DNA of 64,000 nt from Meghimatium bilineatum (taxonomy: Eukaryota > Mollusca > Gastropoda > Stylommatophora > Philomycidae): contig CM067298.1 of assembly GCA_034231615.1 (NCBI GenBank), positions 53,286,883 to 53,350,882 of the forward strand, given 5' to 3'. The translations under genes were made by a program, and so were the position numbers. A model generated the notes under the pieces. That model was not told where the DNA came from, searched no databases, and saw only the letters and a program-made list of their open reading frames with translations. This document shows, piece after piece, positions 55,440-64,000 of the stretch (the stretch's first letter is position 1; the number at the start of each line of letters is the position of its first letter).

Positions 55440-57425
55440 ACACACATTAATGTTTGGTGGCTGGTTGCTTGCTGATCTAGCGGTACATGGGCCCAATGGA
55501 CCTTTAGCCCAATACCATTGTGCGAAATATGAATGTGTTTGTGAGCTGTTTTTGTGTTTCATATAATATGTTCCATTTATCTGGCCCTGGAGGGAGAAGA
55601 ATTTTCCCGATGCCATTCAGTGCTGGACTGAAAAAGGTGGTGGTCAACAATTTCATAGGGATGAGTGCACAGCCGGCACCCTGGAGTGTGATGTGGTGGT
55701 ATTCTGTTCAGGTGATTGTTAAGCTGTACATGTTGTTTGCGAATTCGGAAGATGATATTCTGGTCTTTCCTTCCTAGGTGGTTATTGCTATCTTTAGGAT
55801 ATATAGGATCAAATATTTATAGATTTCACCCACAGTGTTTCCCAGAGCACATCTGTTCATTCAATTTTCTTTGGTCACATTTTTCAACATCATTTTTAAC
55901 TGTATGCATGGTTGTTTGTGTATATGGCTGTTCTTGTTGAGCTCCATTCTTTGCTAGTCTGCCTGCCTTGTCATTGTCAGGTGTGTTTGAGTGGTCAGGA
56001 ATCAACTGCATAACAATGCTGATTTGATAAGATGTAAGAAGCTGATGTGTACGGTAATATATTTGAACTATCTCAGGGTTGCGACATCATCACCTTCTAG
56101 TGCTTAAAGAGCGGACATAGAGTCTGTAAAAATCACAATGTTTCGGATTTTAACGGAAACACATCAAATTTGGTCTTCAGGTAGAACAATGTAACGTCTA
56201 GTGCTGTTATTTCGGCTTCATAGTTAGAACATATCTCTCCACAGGCATCAAACAGTTCATCAGATGTTGTGTCTGGATATTATATATATATATATATACA
56301 ACATAATCTGCTTTGATGGCGGCTTTGAAAGCAGCCCTAACTGAATAGACATGAATACACCGTTCTGGGTAGTTTCATAAGACTTACCGGGTCGGAACTT
56401 TTATTTGCATTATCTCTTACTTTTGTCTTGATTTCCATCAATTTAGAACATGTATGTGGTGGTAAATATTTTTCTTTTCTCTGTAGTTTGTGTTTCTTGT
56501 CTGGAGGTGATAGCTGTCTTTTATGTCATTGACATGGCTAAGGACTGATTTTTGTTTTATTCGGTGGTTTAAGTTGCCAGTTTTCTACAAATTGTTTATT
56601 TTAGTGGTCTTTGTTCATTTTTTCCTCTTCATAAGCCTCTATTGCTGCGATATCTCACCGTATCTCAAGGGGTTCTACATTTGTATGTATTTCACACGCA
56701 GCTGTTGGCGTAGATCTCATTATTCCACTGATAAGACGTATGGAATTGTTCTGCACTGTTGTCAGGAGTGCACTGTTGTATTATAAAGCAGAATGTATGT
56801 AACCAAAATATAATTCTCTGAGCATATCTTTGTCTGATCCCCAGGATGTGTCAGTGAGTCTTTTAAGTAGCTGTTAACTTTTTAGTACTCTTTGTTTACA
56901 TTTTCTACATGTTTCTTGAGGGTGAGCTGCCGATAAAGAATGAGTTCAAGATATGTGGTATATTTTTCTCTTTGCAGTTTCTGTGTATCTGACCATATGC
57001 TGATATTTTCTTTGGATACTTTATGACACCTGGTAAAGAAGGTATAGACAGTTTTCTCACAGTTTATTTTCAGCATCCATGTTTGACAGTACTAGAGCAG
57101 TCTCCTTAAATTTCCATGTAGTCTTTTGACTGCACTTTCAACATTCTCATGGCTCTGCCATATTGTTATGTCATCAGCATAGAAGGCTTTTTCAGCTTTG
57201 ATATGTTTAGCAAGGTCATTGATGTAAATGAGAAAGAGGATGCAGCTCAAATTAGAATCCCGTGGTAAACCTTCCCCTAGAACGTCTTTAGATGATACTA
57301 CATCTATTTTTGTCTGGATTGTTCTGTCAATGATGAAGTATTTTATCCAGTTATATAGCTTTCCACTAATTCCCTCCCCAATCCTCTTCATCAAGAGACC
57401 CTTTCTCCATACTCGCTTGTTGTAA
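55440..57425 (-). pseudogene. I-clade-like LINE with RNase H, copy 2, broken
   Basis: Read on minus: RT palm at 57394-57092 with GKLYNWIKYFIIDRTIQTKI, GLPRDSNLSCILFLIYINDL and FYADDITIWQ (catalytic YADD). Then a thumb region at 57076-56882 with SIWSDTQKLQREKY and LTLKKHVENV. Then RNase H remnants with IPDHSNTPDNDKAGRLAKNG (56011-55900). Then LLPPGPDKWN near the end. Matches 29600-32400 along its length but keeps the RT core that copy 1 lost. Many stops. At 56279-56296 a TA repeat has replaced coding sequence. Confidence 0.87.
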
Positions 57426-57479
57426 GTAAAACAAGATGGTTGCAGTGTGTTTATTTACCTGAAATCCATCAAGGATTTT

Positions 57480-58950
57480 CTGTCAACCTAAATAATTGAT
57501 CGAGGTTAGGACAAACGGGTTTTATAGAGACTACACACACACAACAAAAAAACGAAGAGCAAGAGTGAAGTTATAACCAGGTTGACACATTTTCACATAT
57601 ATTCCGCAAACACCAATACAAAACTCATGCTACTACAACTCCCAGCAGTATTTGTTGATGCCAGCTGTTACCCGGATGGCGCACGTCATGTAGAATATTT
57701 ATGTCTAGAGTTCCATGGATAATTCCACTCCATTAAAGAACATGTAATCGGCTATATAATTACATTTATATTGTGTGTTCTGTGTTTAGTTCACATGATA
57801 TCAGATATATAATCATATTTACATTGGGTATTCTGTATTTATGTTACATAGAATTGGCTATTGAAAGACATTTAAACTGGATGTTTTGTTTTTATTTCAC
57901 ATAAATCAGAGATGAGCAATCTTTCTTAGGTCACCGGGTCGGATATAATATTTTCGTGAGGTAATGGACCACATAGCGTTTTTCTATTCCTTTAGAATTT
58001 CACGTAGTATTTTCCAAGCCATGGGACCACAGCATAGAGTATTTTTAGATTAGCCTAGAAGGCCGGAAGAGATGGCTTGGCGAGCCGGGATTTGCCAGTT
58101 TGTGTAATTTTTCTACCACTGATATAACTATACATTTGAACATGTTAGCAAGGTTTTCTACTGCTATAAAAATATATCAAACAAAATGAGTCATTGAAAC
58201 ACAAACACGTAGGTAGTCATGATTAGGATTTTAACCGAGGCAGCAGATTTCTTGATTCTTGTTTAGAAACTGGCTTCACAGCACGCGGGGCATTCCCATA
58301 AGTCCTCCGCCCCCCCCCCCCGTTCCAGCAGCCATTTCAGTGTATGTAGACTCAGAGCCCGGTCAGATGTTGATTGTGTGATCTTCGAGACATTCCAAAA
58401 AATTCACTTTTCCTTCCGTCACATCTAGATACTCCCATTTCTAATATTCTCTGTATGTCTACAGCCTCATTGGCATGATCTTCATCTTGAAATGTATTTA
58501 TTACTGCCTTCATTAAGTCTGCTTTATCTCTTCTCTATCTTTATCTCTTTAAAGCAAATTTGTTTTTTACCAAATGACTTCAGACAGAATCACGTTCAGG
58601 AAATGGGAACTACAAGTTCTGAAACATTTAAACATCTAGTGTTATGCTGAATAGTTCATCACAAAACTGCGTATAATAACAAAAGATTACACACATATCA
58701 GCAGCTTGAGATGTGATTGTTCTTGCACGTACCAGCTACTCTTTTTAACATTATATTTTTTTCAATACCACTTAAGCATTCATTGACTTTCTTGTCCCTC
58801 TGATATACAAAGTTTAGTATTTCGTCGATTTGATGATATGTGTATGTGTGTTTTTTTATAGGTGTTGTAATTTGCTATTGTTTTCAATAAGATAAAGTTA
58901 ATTTTTCAATTCAACAAACAATTATAATATATACTTGATATAACCTATTA
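57480..58950. other. No gene; short degenerate repeat
   Basis: At 57745-57905 about three units of roughly 60 bases (GATATAATTACATTTA, TTGTGTGTTCTGT, TTTATTTCACAT) recur. A C run lies at 58309-58321. No coding sequence seen. Confidence 0.45.
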
Positions 58951-58959
58951 CTTGGGGTG

Positions 58960-60180
58960 CAAAGGGAACGCATTGCTCTAGGCGGACCCAGGGTTAACAG
59001 ATAACCAAGATCCCAAATGTACCTCCACGCGGTGCACCCTGGAAACAGAAATACAGCAGCTCGTGTTGATTCTGGCCAAATCATTTGGGGATCGTGTCCG
59101 AGAATGTGGAGGTAGCAGATGGAAAGAGATTTGACTGCACAAGAGACAGACAATATCTCCGACACCACCAGCAGCACCACATATAGCGACACTGTCGACA
59201 TACAGTGAAACTAGTCAGTCCAGTCCGAACATTGGAGGAGCGGCCAATGTAAAATGCACGTAAAGGTAGATGCATGACGAGAGACAAATATATTTCATAC
59301 CGAGTACAATGAAATAATGTAAGGGCAGAACAGCGCTAGGGGGCAGCGCGAACTGCAAATAGAAAATGAAAAGTTCCTAGGAAAGGGGAACTACAAGCTC
59401 CGTCAGCTCGAGACGAGCTTCTAGTTACCTGTGTTCCTTACAGGCAGAGACCCAGACCCATTCATTGGCGTTTGGTAAAGCAAGAAGACCTAATCCAACT
59501 CTAATGTCGAGCCTTCCTAAACCGGAAATATGCTTGCGAAGAGAAAGGGTTCCGTACTCGATGCACTCAGGCACAAAAGGGACAACGATTTAACCCTGGC
59601 CCAACTCTACTGTCAGGTTTTCCTACACCGGAAATACACTTGAAGAGAGAAAGGGTTCAGTACCTGATGGGCTCAGGCGCTATTGGGACAAGGACGCTCA
59701 GCTCGAGAACGCCTAGCTCTCAAACGCGTGGTGTGAGACTCGAACTTGGACAAAGGGTACACGATGTCGGTGAATGACACCTCGGCTAAGAGGGCGAAAG
59801 AGCCAGGGTCCAACTCCTCTGTTGAGTTCTTCCCCTTAAGGAACCAGGCTCACGGATGAGAAACGGTTCAGTACCCAATAGGCACAGGCACAGCACGTCC
59901 AATTACACGAGGCAAGGTCATAGACAGTGGAACACCTCGTTCGAGTTAGACGAGAGCAAAAAATCGTCTGGGCGAAGAGTCTCCACTACGCGTGCCTGGA
60001 AACAGATATAGAGGCTGTCACAGGCTAAGGGTAGCACCCGAATTGTCAAGGCATGCCGAAATCGGATGTGCTAGGCCTACAAGGCGCATAACGGTGGCAC
60101 AACGTAATCACGCTCCCGGCGGAAATCGCACGGATATCCGTGATGGTTACAATGGAGCGAACGAAAAACAAACAAAACCT
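58960..60180. other. GC-richer island with about 100-bp direct repeats, unidentified
   Basis: Base composition rises clearly above the surroundings. Three related segments, at about 59490-59582, 59592-59693 and 59801-59893, share CCAACTC, GGAAATA or its variants, GAGAAAGGGTTC and CTCAGGCAC-type words in order. Around 60050-60110, GCATGCCGAAATCGGATGTG and AAGGCGCA recall SINE S. No long frame fits a known protein. It may be an unrecognised retroelement, an LTR, or a promoter/CpG-type region. Confidence 0.4.
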
Positions 60181-60540
60181 AATAATTGTATTTTATATTT
60201 TTATTATCAATATTTACTATTTATAACACTGTTAGTCACGGATAACGTGATCTATCAATCAATACGTCACGCATAGATCGTATTTTGTCAAACAACACAG
60301 TCTGACTCATACAGAATGGAATGTATTGATTTTTATAATCAAGTTAAATGTTTACTGCCCACCTTCATTGAACTACATTGGGGGGAGGGGGAAGTCAGAG
60401 GTGAGTCCCTGTGTACTTGCTATGGCACGTATTTGTGTGTACATTAGTCCGTGAATGAAAACAAACACCAAATATTCGTCATATACACATCAGCTTCAGA
60501 AAGCCAATGTTTTAGTAGATTGGAACACGTTCTATATAAA

Positions 60541-60543
<3 letters not shown>

Positions 60544-60577
<34 letters not shown>
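60544..60577. repeat. (TA)n microsatellite
   Basis: Uninterrupted TA repeat. Others are at 60863-60890, 61172-61220 and 61462-61524. Confidence 0.97.
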
Positions 60578-60579
<2 letters not shown>

Positions 60580-60652
60580 TCATGCATGTGTGGGTGTGTG
60601 TATGTCGAGTGAATAATCAATCCAAAGTATTCACCGGAAATCATCCTGCTCA

Positions 60653-60760
60653 AGTGACACATGTGACTTTCCTATTCTTTTATTTTTACAATGGTCACTA
60701 TGTAAGCTTTGTGTCGACAGCCAATAAAAATCTATATGATTGCATGGCCTCGTAAGGCCT
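60653..60760. repeat. Foldback-like element family V, copy 2 (reverse)
   Basis: ACATGTGACTTTCCTATTCT, AATGGTCACTATGTAAGC and TTTGTGTCGACAGCCAATAA correspond to the reverse complement of 51660-51752. CGTAAGGCCTGTC continues the match to the left flank of that copy. Confidence 0.6.
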
Positions 60761-60860
60761 GTCATTAATAGTACAATACATACTGCCTACCTTGCTGCTG
60801 ACGTCCCAATTGTTAATTTAGTTAGCCATTTTGGAACACCCTACATGACTAGTCTCTGTT

Positions 60861-60898
<38 letters not shown>

Positions 60899-61170
60899 TA
60901 GTAGAACAGATTTGTTTTGCAAGTCGCATGGTGCTACTAAGTAGGTTGGTAGTGGTATTGTTTACTTAATTTCATTCCACCGTAATGATGTTTGCTGAAC
61001 GGCTCATACATGCATGACAACTGGTAGTGAATCAACTTCTATTTATCTGCAACATGTCTCGAAATTTCAAGAAAGTCAACGCAGAGTCCCTCCGTATATA
61101 TTTGTCCAGCTCGTGATATTGCACCATGCGGCAGCTGCATTTAGTAAAACAGTCTCTAGGGGGACTAGCA

Positions 61171-61171
<1 letters not shown>

Positions 61172-61220
<49 letters not shown>
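61172..61220. repeat. (TA)n microsatellite
   Basis: About 24 TA units. It gives a Tyr/Ile frame that is not coding. Confidence 0.97.
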
Positions 61221-61227
<7 letters not shown>

Positions 61228-61239
61228 CACCATTAAAAT

Positions 61240-61405
61240 ATGGTCAGAGATGCACCAGTATGAAAGTAAAACAGAAGCAAAATTCTGAAAGTACAACATA
61301 AGCAACAGTCTGAAAGTAAAATAGAGACGCACCAGTCTGAAAGTAAAACAGAGAATCACCAGTCTGAAAGTAAAACAGAAAAGCACCAATCTGAAAGTAA
61401 AACTT
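61240..61405. repeat. About 28-30-bp tandem repeat, 6 units
   Basis: CAGTCTGAAAGTAAAACAGA followed by a variable GAAGCACC-like spacer, repeated six times between two (TA)n tracts. Translates on minus as repeated FTFRLVLFCF. Confidence 0.9.
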
Positions 61406-61458
61406 TTCTCATTGCAGTAACAACTAGAGTGACAAACTTGTATTCCATTGGAATCTAT

Positions 61459-61461
<3 letters not shown>

Positions 61462-61524
<63 letters not shown>
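61462..61524. repeat. (TA)n microsatellite
   Basis: About 31 TA units. The longest of the four TA tracts in this part. Confidence 0.97.
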
Positions 61525-61528
<4 letters not shown>

Positions 61529-61529
61529 G

Positions 61530-62105
61530 AGAGTCTTAATATTATTGGGTCCCATATTTTTGTCACGATGTTTGGATTTCATAATATTATTGATTAAGTC
61601 AACTACACACACAACATCCCTACATCAGTATTATTAACATGCCTATATGTAACTGTAAAGTTGCATTGCTTTCTTCTGCTGCTATAGATCAAGTAATATA
61701 TTTATTTAAAAAAAACAACATAACATACAGTGAATCGATTATAAAATAAACTAGAGCAAGGCACTTTAAAATGTAAACGATACGATATAAGGGGAACACA
61801 CTTTGTATCGGGTAGCGTTGTATTACGGTAAAACCTGCACATATATAGATACCATCTAGGATATAAAGCGAATAACGTTAAATTTACACACGGAATGCAA
61901 ATATCAGATTTGACTTCCTTGTAAGGTTCAGAATAAAATAGCCTAAAAAATGCTTTATTAACAAAATTAAAATAAAATGCTTCCCATATTATATTCTTAA
62001 ACTTTTGGAGCAGTTTTGCATAATAATTATAGCCATCCATTTCTGATAATGTGGAAAATTTTAAGCCGAGTTGTGGCAGGTTTTTTTTGTGTGTGTGTGC
62101 ACGTG
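61530..62105. other. No supported feature
   Basis: AT-rich. The minus frame at 61702-62040 matches nothing recognised and has no supporting context. Confidence 0.35.
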
Positions 62106-62109
62106 ACTA

Positions 62110-62300
62110 ATCATCATTATTATCATTAAGTGCCGTCTCCACAACGATGCTTGGCTGCAACATGACTCCAACATCCCTCTTGCCCTTTTGGTATACTCTT
62201 CTAGACTGATACCTGGCCATCTCTCGATGTTACTATTCCACTTGCATCTCTGCTTCCCTCTTTCTCGCTTCTCCACGACTTTACCCTCTATACTTATATA
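62110..62300 (-). pseudogene. LINE 3' end (family of 48528)
   Basis: AAGTGCCGTCTCCACAACGA, TTGGCTGCAACATGACTCCA and CATCTCTCGATGTTACTATT align in order with 48528-48700. On minus it gives WPGISLEEYTKRARG-like and CSQASLWRRH words. Severely 5'-truncated, tail CATTATTATCATTA-like. Confidence 0.78.
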
Positions 62301-62739
62301 GATGACATATTTATTGTAGAAATGACTGAAAAGTTCAATTCTGGCATACAATCCGCTACCATATTTATGACACTTATGGTCAGAGTTGGACATCTGTTAC
62401 TTTGTTATTCTGTCCTTTCGGGAAGCTAGTTTACTTATAGTCTCTGAAATTTGATGTTTCTCAGTGATACTATCAGTTTTGTTGATGTTGTGGCCAAAAT
62501 TAGGCTATTCTGAACGACATATTTTTGCTGTTACGTCAATGCTACAGCCCTTTATAGACACATTAAGAGGGTAATTGAAGTGTTTATTATGTCCACCGAC
62601 TAGTCAAATTTCATCAAATAGTTCACAACACATCCGATGTTTTGTAAACTTATGTGAAAAACAACATACTACTGTAAGAACAAGTAGGTTCTCGTAAAAC
62701 AGAAGTTCTAGAGAACCCATTTTTCAATATCAGAAAAAT

Positions 62740-63950
62740 TACTTAGAAGTACCTACAACATCAGCATGGAATCTATCATTACTTTGTCGATTTCACTAAA
62801 GCATTCAATTGAGTATGACAAGAATTTTCATTGAAAATTATTAAAAATTGTAATTCTGACAGAAATATAATATAATTCAATGTAACACTATACGAAGTAG
62901 AACTAAAAAGTAAAATAATGGCAAACAGAGCTGACAACACGACTCCTGATAATATCTGGGAGAATTAACAAAAACTAGAAGAATACCTTTAAATACTTAT
63001 GATCTTACACGAGCAGTGATGGAAGCACTAAGAAATACGACGATTTGAAATAGCCTCGTCGGCAACGTCCATGTTAAATACCACACAGAAGAGATGAATG
63101 AATACGGTAGTGAAGATAAACCTACATGAATCTTGAATAATATAAATTCTTTTGTATTATTGTGAGAGTTGGACAGTGACAGCGGAAATAGAGAGATCCG
63201 ATTACCAGCGTTTGAAAGGAAATTTTACAGGCGAATATTGCGTATCTATTATACAGAAATATGTTTCTGTGGTGTTTCCTGTTCCGTTGGACAATATAGA
63301 CGTGTTTTCTTTTCTCTTCACTATATAGGATACGTTGATCGACGATCTAACAAATTGTCATCGTAAAACATCCGTTATGTAACAGATTCATAGCTAAAAT
63401 ATTTCAGTGTTAACATACGGGTGAGAAAACTGGAAATCAACTACATCTTTAGAAAACAAACTAAATGCCTTCGAAAACAAATATCTCAGAAAAATCACAA
63501 ACACATAACTTTAAAGATTAAGTCAAACGAGACACTAAGAAAAGAGAAAAACAATAATACATCACAGATGTTATTAGAAAAAGGCAGCGGGCATACATCG
63601 GTGACGCACTCAGAATGAATGAAGGCAGAATTTCACTTCAAGTTTTTACATGGACACTAAGCGGCAGGAGAAAAAGGGGAAGACCAAAAACAACACTAAA
63701 AATAACTATCGAAATAAGAAATACAGAACATAAAAGCAACATGTACACAAGAAACAAAATAAGTCCTCTTGCAGGTCAACAAGAACCTCTCATGGCAGTG
63801 ATGATGCATCGCAAACTTGTGTGGTTTGGCCATATGATGAGGCATGATTCTTTTTCCAAATTACCCTACAGGGAAGAGATAAGGGTGGAATAAATAGAAG
63901 GAATGACAATAGCAAGTATAGAATTATAATATTATTAGACAAGATTAAGA
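62740..63950 (+). pseudogene. Degenerate RTE-like LINE (family of 4974), split by an insertion
   Basis: RT motif A reads YHYFVDFTKAFN at about 62778. A deletion removes the RT core. Then come NIWEN-QKLEE, YCESWTVTAEIER and FERKFYRRILRIYYTE. After the insert at 63259-63720 the protein resumes with HKSNMYTRNKISPLAGQQEP, LMAVMMHRKLVWFGHMMRHD. This matches residue for residue the region around RRILRISYREHKTNVYVRNK in the open LINE. Dead, older than the insert. Confidence 0.85.
63259..63720 (+). mobile_element. 5'-truncated LINE nested in the older LINE
   Basis: ATACAGAA stands at 63251-63258 and 63721-63728. The 462-base insert contains another LINE family's C-terminal words: NKLNAFENKYLRKITN, IKSNETLRKEKNNNTSQMLL, VTHSEMNEGRISLQVFTW and GRRKRGRPKTTLK. 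The last resembles the GRPKESLRR end of 25802-26028. Stops and frame changes are present. Confidence 0.88.
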
Positions 63951-64000
63951 TTTGGTCTTTCTCATCTTCACATTACAGAAAGATACTGACATGTGAGATG

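Noticed and set aside
61165..61566. 133-codon frame with Tyr/Ile runs
   Set aside because: Built from two (TA)n tracts and a 28-30-bp minisatellite.

Overview
The window reads as repeat-rich, AT-rich nuclear DNA of an invertebrate animal, most likely a mollusc or another lophotrochozoan. Reasons: GT-AG introns, many minisatellites, tRNA-derived SINEs, 5'-truncated non-LTR retrotransposons with (TTGA)n, (TGA)n, (AATC)n or (GAA)n tails, hAT elements, Penelope-like ends, and two small genes of the hillarin/kyphoscoliosis-peptidase (KY) family. I see no bacterial operon, true tRNA or rRNA gene, or CRISPR array. The taxon is an inference.

Layout. (1) 1-8357 and 11448-21881 are two copies (A and B) of one segmental duplication in the same orientation. 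Both hold a Penelope-like end with a hammerhead-like core, a foldback element, two hAT-type MITEs, a 43-bp minisatellite, an inverted pair of tRNA-like SINE heads and a SINE with 11-bp target-site duplications. They differ by three large events: exactly 17 minisatellite units, a LINE with an open RT frame inserted only in A (4974-6358), and 2.75 kb present only in B (17279-20030). By eye they differ at about 0.2% left of the minisatellite and about 2% right of it. (2) 8.4-11.4 kb is a spacer with a 57-bp CA-rich minisatellite and a dead LINE. (3) 22.7-24.3 kb holds KY-like gene 1 (minus strand, two exons, 222 aa). (4) 25-33 kb is nested retroelements and minisatellites. (5) 34.0-44.0 kb is KY-like gene 2 (minus strand, two exons, 221 aa); its 9.26-kb intron is filled with LINE, SINE and foldback insertions. 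(6) 44.6-46.4 kb is an hAT element with 8-bp target-site duplications and a broken transposase. (7) 47-64 kb is a graveyard of LINE, SINE and MITE copies, with an unusual GC-richer stretch at about 59.0-60.2 kb.

Only the two KY-like genes look like host genes. They are paralogues: same strand, same phase-0 intron position, nearly equal length, no transglutaminase-like core. Nearly everything else is mobile or tandem-repeat DNA. Many insertions can be resolved to the base because target-site duplications survive: 4967-4973/6359-6365, 8015-8025/8307-8317, 25791-25801/26029-26039, 30530-30537/31226-31233, 36389-36399/36824-36834, 39816-39825/40111-40120, 44638-44645/46402-46409, 51000-51013/51218-51231 and 63251-63258/63721-63728. 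The order of many nested insertions can therefore be read directly.

Limits: everything was read by eye without alignment or database search. Family names rest on recognised motifs. The near-identity of A and B could partly be an assembly artefact (two haplotypes joined in tandem).
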